This document shows positions 24,478 through 33,121 of a DNA stretch of 64,000 bases, piece after piece. The notes under the pieces are model-generated. The model had not been told where the DNA came from. It searched no databases and saw only the letters and a program-made list of their open reading frames with translations. Each line of letters opens with the position of its first letter. Position 1 is the first letter of the stretch. The translations under genes and the position numbers were made by a program. The stretch comes from CAZADA01 sp964636945 (lineage in GTDB: Bacteria > Pseudomonadota > Alphaproteobacteria > Caulobacterales > Maricaulaceae): positions 10,120-74,119 of the forward strand of contig CAZWVH010000003.1 of the NCBI GenBank assembly GCA_964636945.1. The letters run 5' to 3'.

Positions 24478-25632
24478 ATGCAAACAGCCGTCCATCCGCA
24501 ACCCACAATTGTCCGGCGCATTGGGATTTGGATAGCTTTGGCCGTTGGGCTCGCCGCCTGCGCGCATGAGCGAGGCGCCGGGAGCCTGCATGTGGTGTTC
24601 CTCGGCGACACCAGTTTTGGTGAAAATTATCAAGATGCGCTGCTGAACCAAGGCAAACCCGCCCCGGTCTATTCACATGGGTTTTCTGCGATCCTGGAGC
24701 CGTTTGCCAAACTCCTCGCAAGCGCGGATGTGGTGATCGCCAATTTGGAAACGCCGCTGAGCGAGGATCGCGATTCCCCGTTTGAGGGACGCAAGGGCTA
24801 TATCCATTACAGCGACCCAGCAACCACCACCGCAGCACTCAGCAAAGTCGGCGTGACCAACGTCTCGCTGGCCAACAATCATACTCTGGACCTCGGCCCG
24901 GATGGGCTCGACGACACCCTAGCGGCCCTATCGGCGTCACAGCTTGACGCCTGCGGCGCGGGGCCAGCAAACCAAGCGTCAGTTCCAGTGCTGGTTCCAG
25001 GTGGGAGCTCGAGCGCCAATCTCGCCATTTTCTGCGTGTTTGAACACCGAAAACGCTATGCGCGCGAGTATGATTGGTACGCCAACGACCATCCAGGCGT
25101 CTTTGCCCTTATTCCCAGGACCCTCGCGGCAAAAATTTCGGCGATCAAACACGCCAGCCCGGAGACCATGGTGATTGTCTTTGTGCATTGGGGACGAAAT
25201 TACCGGTGGGTCAATGACGAACAACGCGAGGCGGCGCGTACTCTGACCGAAGCGGGTGCTGACCTCATCATTGGTCATGGCGCCCATCAACTCCAAGAGA
25301 TTGAGCGCATCCGCGATGGCCTTGCAGTCTATGGCCTCGGCAATTTTGTGTTCGGATCACCCGGCAGAACCGCCAGGTTCAGTGCACCGCCCTACAGCTT
25401 AGTTGCGTTGTTGGAAATTGGCTCACTCACAAACGCAAAGGGTTCGGCTACCCTTCGTTTTTTTCCCATCGTTACTGACAATCAGGTGACCAACTATCGC
25501 CCGCGATTTGTCAATCGCGAGGAGTTTGATGATGTTCTCAGCCTTCTCATAGAGCGCACTCCCGAACTTCAATTCGACATGATCGCCTCGCCAAACGCTG
25601 ACCCGCCATCTTTCGAGATCCCCCTCAATTGA
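24478..25632 (+). CDS. CapA-family lipoprotein (metallophosphatase fold)
   Basis: This 384-residue protein belongs to the CapA/PGA_cap family, named after poly-gamma-glutamate capsule synthesis, with a calcineurin-like fold. Motifs in order are FLGDTSFGENY, ADVVIANLETPLSE, VSLANNHTLDLG, FVHWGRNYRW, IIGHGAHQLQEIE and VYGLGNFVFGS. The N-terminus has a hydrophobic stretch ending in lipobox LAAC, so it is a lipoprotein. ATG at 24478 follows the tRNA-Cys CCA end by only 16 bases; an open frame continues upstream through the tRNA but cannot be coding. A strong hairpin plus T-run lies inside the last sixth of the gene. It overlaps the convergent patatin gene by eight bases. Confidence 0.88.
   Translation: MQTAVHPQPTIVRRIGIWIALAVGLAACAHERGAGSLHVVFLGDTSFGENYQDALLNQGKPAPVYSHGFSAILEPFAKLLASADVVIANLETPLSEDRDSPFEGRKGYIHYSDPATTTAALSKVGVTNVSLANNHTLDLGPDGLDDTLAALSASQLDACGAGPANQASVPVLVPGGSSSANLAIFCVFEHRKRYAREYDWYANDHPGVFALIPRTLAAKISAIKHASPETMVIVFVHWGRNYRWVNDEQREAARTLTEAGADLIIGHGAHQLQEIERIRDGLAVYGLGNFVFGSPGRTARFSAPPYSLVALLEIGSLTNAKGSATLRFFPIVTDNQVTNYRPRFVNREEFDDVLSLLIERTPELQFDMIASPNADPPSFEIPLN
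25432..25464 (+). terminator. Intrinsic-terminator-like hairpin inside the capA-like gene
   Basis: Stem AAGGGT/ACCCTT with a six-base loop, extended by AACG/CGTT after a two-base bulge, then seven consecutive T (25458-25464). On the plus strand this is a good rho-independent terminator shape, but it sits about 170 bases before the stop codon of the gene. Confidence 0.55.
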
Positions 25633-26572
25633 TCTCCTCGGTAAGATCAACCAAGTGCTCAAGCTCGTCACTCATGCTCTCCACGGCGGCGCGGCCACAA
25701 TCGATGGCTTCGCCGGCGCGGTGAAAGTCCATAAACCCGATATCATTGATCTTTGGAGTGATCAGCACATCCACTGGCTCAACCGCCAGCCGGGCGCGTG
25801 TGATGAAATTATGCATGATCAGTGACGATTGCGCGAGTACATCAACATAACTCGGCCGCAGGGTCTGGCGGTCCCTTTCTTTGCCGTTGTTCTTCGATGA
25901 ACCAAGGTTCAAGCTTTCGCGCAATGATGACAGCCATGATGAACGATCGTCATCCTCACTCTCAGATGCATGCGCAACCAAATGACTGGGCGACGCCACC
26001 CGACCGGACAAATCGCCGCCCAGATTGACCGCGATAATGCGCTCTGCCCCCATGGCGCGGCACAAACTGACGGGCAATGGATTGACCAAGACGCCGTCCA
26101 TCAACCACCGGTCATCAATCTTTATGGGCGTCAGCAGACCAGGCAGCGCGATGGACGCGCGAATGGCGTCGATCAACGAGCCCTCGGTGAACCATACCTC
26201 CCGCCCTGTGTAGAGTTCGGCGGCCACAATCCCCAGCGGGAACTGAGCGCGCTCCAATGCCACATCCTCCACATTTTGCTCGAAGAATTTTAGGACCCTG
26301 CGGCCCTCGATTAATCCTCCGCCCTCAAAACTGAAGTCGAAATAACTGGCCACGCGCGCAACGGTGAGCTTACGCGCCAATTCAGCCAGATGGTCCAATC
26401 GACCCGTGGCGAATGACGCCGCCACAATGGCGCCGCTCGAGCAACCACTGATCATGTCAATGGGAATATTGCGCTCGCTCAGCGCCTCAATCACGCCAAT
26501 ATGCGCCCAACCGCGGGCAGCGCCGGCGCCCAACGCCAGTCCAATCTTCGGCCGCGCTTTCACTTGCGTCAT
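25625..26572 (-). CDS. Patatin-like phospholipase (RssA/NTE type)
   Basis: This 315-residue protein has the Ser-Asp dyad of patatins: oxyanion loop GAGAARGWAHIG (about residue 15), nucleophile elbow GCSSGA (Ser near residue 45), and the Asp in DRWLMDGVLVNPLP (near 168). It resembles the bacterial RssA/neuropathy-target-esterase group, probably acting on membrane lysophospholipids. There is no signal peptide. A Ser/Asp-rich insertion (ASESEDDDRSSWLSSL) separates the core from the C-terminal helices. It converges with the capA-like gene and lies downstream of the aldehyde dehydrogenase gene on the same strand. Confidence 0.9.
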   Translation of the reverse strand: MTQVKARPKIGLALGAGAARGWAHIGVIEALSERNIPIDMISGCSSGAIVAASFATGRLDHLAELARKLTVARVASYFDFSFEGGGLIEGRRVLKFFEQNVEDVALERAQFPLGIVAAELYTGREVWFTEGSLIDAIRASIALPGLLTPIKIDDRWLMDGVLVNPLPVSLCRAMGAERIIAVNLGGDLSGRVASPSHLVAHASESEDDDRSSWLSSLRESLNLGSSKNNGKERDRQTLRPSYVDVLAQSSLIMHNFITRARLAVEPVDVLITPKINDIGFMDFHRAGEAIDCGRAAVESMSDELEHLVDLTEEIN

Positions 26573-26646
26573 TTATTTCTCCACCATCCCCGCACGATCA
26601 ATGATCACACCGCGACTTAGCGGCTCATTAGGCGCCGGATTACCCG

Positions 26647-28011
26647 TTAGGAAATGGACACCGTCTTTCGGTTAACAAAGGCGAGAATGCCATCGCGCGC
26701 CAGTTCGCGCCCATATCCCGATGTCTTGACGCCGCCAAACGGCAGTCTGGGATCGGAGGCGACAAACGCATTGACAAAGGTCGCGCCCGCCTCAATCCCG
26801 TTAATGGCTTTTTCAATTTCAGCGTCATCTTGGCTCCAGATCGCTGAACCCAAGCCAAACGGCGTGGCGTTGGCGCGCGCGATGGCCGCATCCAAACTGT
26901 CCACGCGTTCGAGCAACGCCACCGGACCAAACAGCTCCTCTCGGCCTATGGCGGCGTCTTGGGGCAAGCCTTCGATGATCCCCGGACGAAAATAGAATCC
27001 AGGTCCATCCATGACGTCAGCGCCGGTGGCGCGTTGTCCGCCTTGATCGACCGCGCTGCGCACCTGTTTGCGAATGTCATTGCGTGTTTGCTCCGTGGCC
27101 AGCGGGCCAATGTCACTATAGTCGTCGAGCGGATCGCCCACCTTGAGCGCCTCGAACCGCGCCACAAACCCATCGCGAAAACGTTGATAGATGTCGGAAT
27201 GAACCAAAAACCGTTTCGCCGCGATGCACGATTGGCCGTTATTGATTGTCCGGCTGGTGACCGCCGCATCCAGTGCTGCATCAAAATCAGCCGACGCCAT
27301 GACGATGAACGGATCGCTGCCGCCAAGCTCCAAGACTCTGGGTTTAATCTGCTCGCCCGCCACGGCGGCCACCGCAGCGCCGGCCTTCTCAGAGCCCGTC
27401 AATGTGGCTGCGACCACGCGATGATCCTTGATCACACGCGAAACCTGGGATGAGCCGATCATCAACGATTGGAACACGCCTTTTGGCGCACCGGCATTTT
27501 CGAACACCTCTTGGATCAACACGGCCGATCGCGGTGTATTGGATGCATGCTTTAAAAGGCCCACATTGCCTGCCGCGATGGCTGGCGCGGCAAAGCGAAA
27601 AACCTGCCAGAATGGGAAGTTCCACGGCATGACCGCGAGAACCGGTCCCATGGGCAAATGCCGGACGAAGCTGCGTTTCGCATCGCTATCAAGCGCCTCA
27701 TCCTCCAGATAGGACGGCGCCAATTCAGCATAATGCCGGCAAACCCACGCGCACTTCTTGATCTCGCCACGCGCCTGACTGATGGGTTTGCCCATCTCCT
27801 GCGTGAGTGCGCGCGCCAACTGGTCGATTTTGGCGTCGAGAGTATCAGCAACCGCATTGAGCAATTTGAGCCGATCCTGAATTGGCGCCGCACGCCACGC
27901 GCGAAATTGGACGCTTGCGAGCTCCAACTTGGCATCGATATCGCCCTCGCCATCGGCGATTATGGTCTCAATAACCTCGCCGGTGGCGGGGTTTATGCTC
28001 TCAAGGCTCAT
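26647..28011 (-). CDS. Aldehyde dehydrogenase, succinate-semialdehyde type
   Basis: This NAD(P)-dependent enzyme of 454 residues belongs to the short succinate-semialdehyde dehydrogenase group (YneI/Sad-like). The substrate-pocket Asn is in MPWNFPFWQ, the coenzyme loop in FTGSE-like TLTGSEKAG, the general-base Glu in LELGGSDPF and the catalytic Cys in NNGQSCIAAKR. FGGVKTSGYGREL lies near the C-terminus. It probably oxidises succinate semialdehyde or a similar short aldehyde; GABA transaminase is not in the window. The start ATG begins the usual SINPATGE segment. Confidence 0.9.
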   Translation of the reverse strand: MSLESINPATGEVIETIIADGEGDIDAKLELASVQFRAWRAAPIQDRLKLLNAVADTLDAKIDQLARALTQEMGKPISQARGEIKKCAWVCRHYAELAPSYLEDEALDSDAKRSFVRHLPMGPVLAVMPWNFPFWQVFRFAAPAIAAGNVGLLKHASNTPRSAVLIQEVFENAGAPKGVFQSLMIGSSQVSRVIKDHRVVAATLTGSEKAGAAVAAVAGEQIKPRVLELGGSDPFIVMASADFDAALDAAVTSRTINNGQSCIAAKRFLVHSDIYQRFRDGFVARFEALKVGDPLDDYSDIGPLATEQTRNDIRKQVRSAVDQGGQRATGADVMDGPGFYFRPGIIEGLPQDAAIGREELFGPVALLERVDSLDAAIARANATPFGLGSAIWSQDDAEIEKAINGIEAGATFVNAFVASDPRLPFGGVKTSGYGRELARDGILAFVNRKTVSIS

Positions 28012-28131
28012 ATGCGCGCTCCACTCTTCTTACGAGGCGTGTGCCTAGCACAAACGCTCAGAACGCGCTTGGGTTCACGTTTGATGATTGATGACGTGAC
28101 GGTGTGCGGCTCTCCGATAAGATCGGTCGCC

Positions 28132-28302
28132 TCAGACCAGATGCCGCCCGTAATCGCTGAGCGCCTCGCTCGGGGATTGAACTTGTTCGCTTTCGCCTTG
28201 ACCAATCGATGCAGAACTTGAGTCGCTTCGGCTGGCGCCGATCAAGCCTGCGACCAACAGCACTGCCACAATTGCCGCAACCGTCGAGATGATGAGGACC
28301 AT
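28132..28302 (-). CDS. Small single-pass membrane protein (56 residues)
   Basis: A short frame encodes a hydrophobic N-terminal segment (VLIISTVAAIVAVLLVAGLI) followed by a Ser/Gln/Glu-rich polar tail. It lies 120 bases upstream of the aldehyde dehydrogenase gene on the same strand. The composition is what a small membrane protein would show, but the ribosome-binding site is weak and no family is recognised. Confidence 0.4.
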   Translation of the reverse strand: MVLIISTVAAIVAVLLVAGLIGASRSDSSSASIGQGESEQVQSPSEALSDYGRHLV

Positions 28303-28497
28303 TAGAATGGAAAAATCCCGCTAGCCTTGCCGCGCTGATTCTGCGTCTTTCTTCAGTGTCATCGCCCACAATTCCTTTTTTCGTTACGAAACGGTTTTGG
28401 CGCAAAACCGTTTATGGTCTCATCGGCCCGAAGCGATCGCCGGGTTTTATACGATAACGCACCGAACTACATTCGGTTCAGCGAGACACTAGGATGA

Positions 28498-28842
28498 GTG
28501 GGCAACGTTTCAATCACGATGGCGAAGACAGACAAATCTCCCAAGCTACTTCATGGCGTGCTGAGCGCCATCGGCGTCGCTTTGGGCATGATGTTGCTCC
28601 TCGTGGGAATTGTGACATTTGTGTTGCCCATTCCCATTGGGGCGATCCTCATCATTCTGGGACTTGCACTGCTTGCGGCGTCAAGCCGACGCGTGGTGCG
28701 ATGGATTGGTCGAAGGCGGGAATACAATCCAAGATTTGATGGTTTCATGGCGCGACATGGCGAGACTTTGCCAGGCTGGATTGGGAAACTCGTGCGCCGA
28801 ACCAACCCTGAATCGCTTTTTTCCATCACGGACAAATACTGA
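28498..28842 (+). CDS. Small membrane protein, PGPGW-like
   Basis: This protein of up to 114 residues has two hydrophobic segments (IGVALGMMLLLVGIVTFVLP and IGAILIILGLALLAAS) joined by a Pro-Ile-Pro turn, then a basic tail (RRVVRWIGRRREY). The pattern resembles the PGPGW family of transmembrane proteins, although the family motif itself is altered to PIPIG. The start could be GTG 28498 or ATG 28519. The mscS-like gene begins 31 bases downstream, so co-transcription is likely. No function is known. Confidence 0.72.
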   Translation: MGNVSITMAKTDKSPKLLHGVLSAIGVALGMMLLLVGIVTFVLPIPIGAILIILGLALLAASSRRVVRWIGRRREYNPRFDGFMARHGETLPGWIGKLVRRTNPESLFSITDKY

Positions 28843-28873
28843 TTAAAACCAAAGGGCTAAGGGGGCCCTGTAC

Positions 28874-30058
28874 ATGCAAGAGTCTCGTCAATCCATCTCA
28901 GACGCAGCTGACGAAGCCCGCAGTTTGGTCGCCCGTTTGCAAGATACGCTCTTCTCGTTTTGGGACGCTCTGCAAGCCTGGGGCGCCACAAACGGCCAAG
29001 CGATGGCCATTGCCGGCGGCGTTGGGCTGGGCATCTTCCTTTTGGCCTGGATCGCCAGGCGCGTCGTATTGATCGCCACACGTAAGCGCCGGACGGCCTC
29101 GCGGATTGGCTGGGCCTACATTTTCGGGCGTTTTGTGGAGAGCATGAACCCCCTGTTTCTTCTGGTGGCTTCAGTCTATGCGGGACTGACGATCGCCGAC
29201 GCGCCCGAATCGGTGCGCGGGGGCGTGCGCGGGGCATTTATCATTTTGCTCGCGATCCAATTGGCGGTCTGGGTGCGCACTGTTTTGCGCGCATTGTTGG
29301 CGCGGCGCGCGGCAAGTCGGCGTGAAGGCGCATCAGCATTGGTCAGCGCTTTATCTGTGGTGGGTTGGGTGATCGACGTGATTGTGTGGTCGATCGCCCT
29401 CCTGTTCGTACTTGATAATTTGGGCATCAACATCACTGCCATTGTCGCTGGCTTAGGTGTTGGCGGCGTGGCCATCGCACTGGTGGCTCAAGGCGCATTC
29501 ACGGACATCTTTGCCGCGTTTTCGATTGTGTTTGATCGCCCCTTCGATCGCGGTGATTTTGTCGCTTTCGACGATGTGAAAGGCACCGTGGAGAAAATTG
29601 GTCTCAAGACGACGCGCTTTCGGGCATTGTCGGGCGAACAAGTGATCATTTCCAACGCCCAATTGCTGAGTAAGCAAATTCACAACTACCAAAGGGCGGA
29701 ACAGCGACGCGTTCACCAACGTCTTGGCGTTCCATACCAAACGCCCTCCGAGACCCTCAAGCAGATTCCAGAGCGAATTGCGGACATCTTTGAAGGTCGT
29801 GAAGATGCAACCCTAGAATGGATTCATTTACATGATTTCGGCGCCTCAGCATTTGAGTTTGATTTCGCATATTATGTGCGCACTCAAAGCTACAAGGAAA
29901 TGCTGAAAGTGCGAGAGATGATCAATATTGAAGTCGTTCAAGCTTTCGAGGAGCTTCGCGCTGAATTTGCCTATCCCACTCGCACGATACATTTGGCCAA
30001 TTCATCTGGTGAAATGATCGACCCCAGCCAGTCCGGTGGAGCCATCGATACGTCGTGA
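28874..30058 (+). CDS. MscS-family mechanosensitive channel
   Basis: This 394-residue inner-membrane protein should form a tension-gated pore that releases solutes on osmotic downshock. Four to five hydrophobic helices precede the MscS pore helix TAIVAGLGVGGVAIALVAQG (about residue 200), with the Gly/Ala packing pattern of TM3. The beta domain then starts FSIVFDRPFDRGDFVAF, and VISNAQLLSKQIHNY follows. The cytoplasmic alpha-beta domain ends near residue 375. AAGGGGGCC before the ATG is a good ribosome site. An unstructured polar C-terminus follows. Confidence 0.92.
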   Translation: MQESRQSISDAADEARSLVARLQDTLFSFWDALQAWGATNGQAMAIAGGVGLGIFLLAWIARRVVLIATRKRRTASRIGWAYIFGRFVESMNPLFLLVASVYAGLTIADAPESVRGGVRGAFIILLAIQLAVWVRTVLRALLARRAASRREGASALVSALSVVGWVIDVIVWSIALLFVLDNLGINITAIVAGLGVGGVAIALVAQGAFTDIFAAFSIVFDRPFDRGDFVAFDDVKGTVEKIGLKTTRFRALSGEQVIISNAQLLSKQIHNYQRAEQRRVHQRLGVPYQTPSETLKQIPERIADIFEGREDATLEWIHLHDFGASAFEFDFAYYVRTQSYKEMLKVREMINIEVVQAFEELRAEFAYPTRTIHLANSSGEMIDPSQSGGAIDTS

Positions 30059-30184
30059 CGCTCAGTTGTGTGCTTGCGCGGGTCTGCCAAGCCCGCCTAT
30101 CTCAATGGCGTCATTGGCGATAAAGGCTCGGCATGGCGCTCGGTTGTTGCGAGCGTTGTGGCGCACACTGTTGGAAAGCCATTT

Positions 30185-31321
30185 ATGAAAATTGCTCTCG
30201 TTCATTTTAATCACACTAAAATCAATGGCTTGGTTGGCTGGGCAGACTTAATGACGGCGCGTTGGACGCCCAATTATGGCGATATGTTGGTCTGCGCCGC
30301 CATTCTCAATCAGATCAACCTCGACCAACCGCCCGTGCGCGTTGGGTTTGGCCAGCTTGTGAAGCAGGACATCGACCTCGCCATTGTCCGCGGATCCACC
30401 TATTTGCACAAAGATTTCAACTTTGACGCCGCCATTAAAACTCTAGAAAGCATCAGCGCACCCGTTGCAATTGTGGGTTTAGGCGCTCAAAGCCCCGTCA
30501 ATGACCCTACATTTCTTGACGGCCACCCCGGCGCGATCCGGTTTCTTGAGCTGTTGCGCGAGAAATCCGCCAGCATCTCGGTGCGCGGCGCATTTAGCGC
30601 CGAGGTCGTCAATCGACTTTGCCCAGGGCCAGTGCGGATCACGGGGTGTCCTTCACTATTTCATGACAACACCGCGCCTCACATCACCCCGTCACCCCTA
30701 TTGGCGAGCGACTACCGACGCTTGGGTGTTTCAATCCATACCGGGCTGTCGCAAGGCATTTTTTGCCGGGCGCCGGACGCTGCTCGCGCGCGCCATGGCG
30801 ATGTGATCGACTACGCCATCCGGTCAGCGTTGTCCGTCGCCATTTTCGAGCAGGGCAATAAACAAGAATACATCATCGCCGCCCACGACCATCCGTTTGA
30901 TGAACGCCGTCGCGCCGCCCAGGGCGTCTTGCGGGAGATTCGCCTTCATGATCGGATGAAACCGGAAGAACTCATCGCACGCATGGTCAGCGTGAAATCC
31001 ATCCAGGAATGGCTCGCCAAGGCGCGCGATCTCGACGCCATCATCGGGTTTCGATTTCATGGCAACATGGTCGCACTCTGCCAAGGCAGTCCGTGCTTCT
31101 ACTATGTTTATGACTCGCGACTTAAAGAATTTTGCGACCTCTATGCCCTGCCCTATGACGACGTGGAAGACGCATGGCGCGATCCGGTCGAGGCCATGCT
31201 GGCCCATGATTGGACGAGGGCCAACGAGGCCATGTCGGGATGTTTTGATCAACTGGCCGCGTTCTATTCGGAAAATGGTGTGGCGCATAAGCTGACCAAT
31301 CCGGATGTGGTGACCGCGTAA
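30185..31321 (+). CDS. Polysaccharide pyruvyl transferase family protein
   Basis: This 378-residue protein has the features of the pyruvyltransferase family that attaches pyruvate ketals to sugars in exopolysaccharides: WTPNYGDMLVCAAI near the start, VGLGAQSPV, SISVRGAFSAEVV followed by ITGCPSLF, and DAIIGFRFHGNMVAL with the conserved His-Gly. It has no membrane segment. GGAAAG before ATG 30185 defines the start; a longer frame from 30068 is not family-like. It stands alone, without glycosyltransferases beside it, so its polymer is unknown. Confidence 0.82.
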   Translation: MKIALVHFNHTKINGLVGWADLMTARWTPNYGDMLVCAAILNQINLDQPPVRVGFGQLVKQDIDLAIVRGSTYLHKDFNFDAAIKTLESISAPVAIVGLGAQSPVNDPTFLDGHPGAIRFLELLREKSASISVRGAFSAEVVNRLCPGPVRITGCPSLFHDNTAPHITPSPLLASDYRRLGVSIHTGLSQGIFCRAPDAARARHGDVIDYAIRSALSVAIFEQGNKQEYIIAAHDHPFDERRRAAQGVLREIRLHDRMKPEELIARMVSVKSIQEWLAKARDLDAIIGFRFHGNMVALCQGSPCFYYVYDSRLKEFCDLYALPYDDVEDAWRDPVEAMLAHDWTRANEAMSGCFDQLAAFYSENGVAHKLTNPDVVTA

Positions 31322-31548
31322 GATCCGGTTGAATTAGCCGCCATAGCCGTTTTCACATTGTGTCCCGGCCCCGATTGTCCGGATCGTGATGTGCTGCACG
31401 ACTATCCGATTAGGGGCCGGCCTTAAAGACTGTTGGAACGCGCACCGAAGTCTTTGGGGATCACACCGTTGTTTGCTCAATCCAATCCGCCCGAACCACC
31501 TACCGCACTTACCGAATGGAATAACTCTTGCAGCCCAATGAGAGCACA

Positions 31549-31797
31549 ATGAACGGGTTTGGCGGAGTCAAAGCGATGTGGAAACAAGGCCCGCGCGCCA
31601 TGGAAGTGATGACGGTCTGTTTGTTCATTGCCATCGCCGCTCTTTGTCTCGCCGCCGCAATAGAATATTCCGGCGCCGGTCAATTGATGTTCACAGCGGG
31701 AGCAGCGATTGCCATTTGCGGGGCGGGTTGGCGTTGGCGCTATGCATTCCCCAAACAACCCGCCCGGGCGCCTCACGACGGTGACTTTGACGGTTAG
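31549..31797 (+). CDS. Small membrane protein (82 residues), unknown function
   Basis: Two hydrophobic segments (VMTVCLFIAIAALCLAAAIE and LMFTAGAAIAICGAGW) are followed by a short charged tail. ATG 31549 has GAGAG upstream; an in-frame TTG lies seven codons before. It converges with the TlpA-like gene, 11 bases away. No family is recognised; the composition supports a real membrane protein. Confidence 0.6.
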   Translation: MNGFGGVKAMWKQGPRAMEVMTVCLFIAIAALCLAAAIEYSGAGQLMFTAGAAIAICGAGWRWRYAFPKQPARAPHDGDFDG

Positions 31798-31808
31798 TGC
31801 GTCGCGAT

Positions 31809-32426
31809 TTAGGAAAATTCACGCGCGATAATCGCTGACAAAAACGCCACCGCTTGGTCGTCATCCCATTCAGCCGCGCCCTCCAATCTTGCAATCTCAC
31901 GACCATCAACTCCGAAAACTACCGTGGTCGGCATACCGCGAGCAGCCAAGTCGAAACCAATGTTCAATGTGGGGTCGTGGTAGAATGGAAGGGTCTGGAG
32001 TTCATTGTCCTCATAAAACACAAGCGGTTCATCAATACTCGGTTCCAGGCTGACCGGCGCCACTATGAAACGCTCTGATCCCAATTCGGCCTGTAATCGA
32101 TCGAGACTCGGCATTTCCAGAATGCATGGCGTGCAATTGGTTGCCCAGATATTCAGAAGCACCACCCGGCCGGCCAATTCGCTTAAGCGTATTGGCTGAC
32201 CTGCAGCATCAAAAATTTCCCTATTGGGGAGCGACACCGCCTCGGGAAGGTTCTCTGTAATTTGCAGTTTCTCGAGTTCTCCGCGCGCAAATCTTTGCAA
32301 GGATGCACCGCCCTCGCCGACCGAATTATCGCCGCCCATCGGCTTAATCACCGTCGCATAGCCGAACGCCCCGAGCCCAACGACCAGCATGGCCAGAATA
32401 GCGATGGAGCGAATTCGATGGATCAC
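31809..32426 (-). CDS. tlpA: TlpA-family membrane-anchored thioredoxin
   Basis: This 205-residue protein has an N-terminal membrane anchor (about residues 7-27) and a periplasmic TlpA/ResA-type thioredoxin domain. LNIWATNCTPCILEMPSL carries the CTPC active site (Trp-Ala-Thr-Asn-Cys), and GMPTTVVFGVDG provides the cis-Pro. These proteins reduce disulfides during cytochrome c or oxidase maturation. In many alphaproteobacteria tlpA diverges from argH and an lptM-like lipoprotein gene; here lptM is present but argH is not. Confidence 0.9.
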   Translation of the reverse strand: MIHRIRSIAILAMLVVGLGAFGYATVIKPMGGDNSVGEGGASLQRFARGELEKLQITENLPEAVSLPNREIFDAAGQPIRLSELAGRVVLLNIWATNCTPCILEMPSLDRLQAELGSERFIVAPVSLEPSIDEPLVFYEDNELQTLPFYHDPTLNIGFDLAARGMPTTVVFGVDGREIARLEGAAEWDDDQAVAFLSAIIAREFS

Positions 32427-32463
32427 GTCAAAACTCCCAAACTATTGCCCGCCCTGATGTGGA

Positions 32464-32628
32464 TTAATCTGGCGCCTTGGCGATGCATGCGTTGATCGGT
32501 TCTGTGCTGGAGATAGGTGCATCTTGGAGCATCGGCAATTGCTTGCGACATTCCTCAATGCGCGACCGTTGGTCTTGCAAGCGCCTTCCCGGCAGGCCAT
32601 GAAGGGGCGCACTGAGTTTCGTCACCAT
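32464..32628 (-). CDS. Possible small ORF upstream of tlpA
   Basis: A 54-residue frame (MVTKLSAPLHGLPG, then RIEECRKQLPMLQD) fills most of the tlpA-lptM intergenic region and ends 37 bases before the tlpA start. The amino-acid mix is protein-like, but there is no clear ribosome site and no family match. It is not recognisable as an ArgH fragment. Low confidence. Confidence 0.25.
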   Translation of the reverse strand: MVTKLSAPLHGLPGRRLQDQRSRIEECRKQLPMLQDAPISSTEPINACIAKAPD

Positions 32629-32657
32629 GACTGCGCCCAGCGCATCGAGAGGGATCC

Positions 32658-32897
32658 ATGAACTATTATCGGGCCGCCGCCATTATCGCGTTGCTCAGCG
32701 CCGTCGGCGCCTGTGGCATTCGCGGACCGCTCGAAACGCCGCCGCCACTCTGGGGCAATGAGGCGCGCACACCTCCCCCGCCGCCAGGCCCGTTCGAGCC
32801 GGACGAACAACCCAGCCCAGAAGTCATCCTGCCCGAATCTGAGGACGTGGGGAATGACGATCTTGTCGGCGATAATCAAGCCGATGAGGACAGCTGA
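32658..32897 (+). CDS. lptM: LptM-like small lipoprotein
   Basis: This 79-residue lipoprotein has a signal peptide with lipobox SAVGAC followed by the family hallmark GIRGPLETPPPLW. Members such as E. coli LptM (YifL) help LptD/LptE assemble the outer-membrane LPS translocon. The rest is Pro/Glu/Asp-rich and probably disordered. GAGAGGG precedes the ATG. It is followed by TIGR02302 in place of the lysA usually found after it. Confidence 0.88.
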   Translation: MNYYRAAAIIALLSAVGACGIRGPLETPPPLWGNEARTPPPPPGPFEPDEQPSPEVILPESEDVGNDDLVGDNQADEDS

Positions 32898-33121
32898 GTG
32901 AACTGCGACCGAGGCGAAGACAGATTAAATCACTGCCATCGGGGCAAAATTGCCGATCTGCGGGCTGGTCCTCCGCCATGCCACTGCTCATATGAACAAA
33001 TGCTCATAAACTCGCGCCCCAGCTTCTGCTAACATCTCGCCGGATGCGTTTTCGCAAGCGTGGGGGACCAGTTAAACGGCCAATATGGTATTGGCCAACC
33101 GCAGTGAATAAACGTGGAACT

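Noticed and set aside
32464..32628. Remnant of argH between tlpA and lptM
   Set aside because: The only sizeable frame there shows none of the ArgH segments I know; it is kept only as a low-confidence small ORF.
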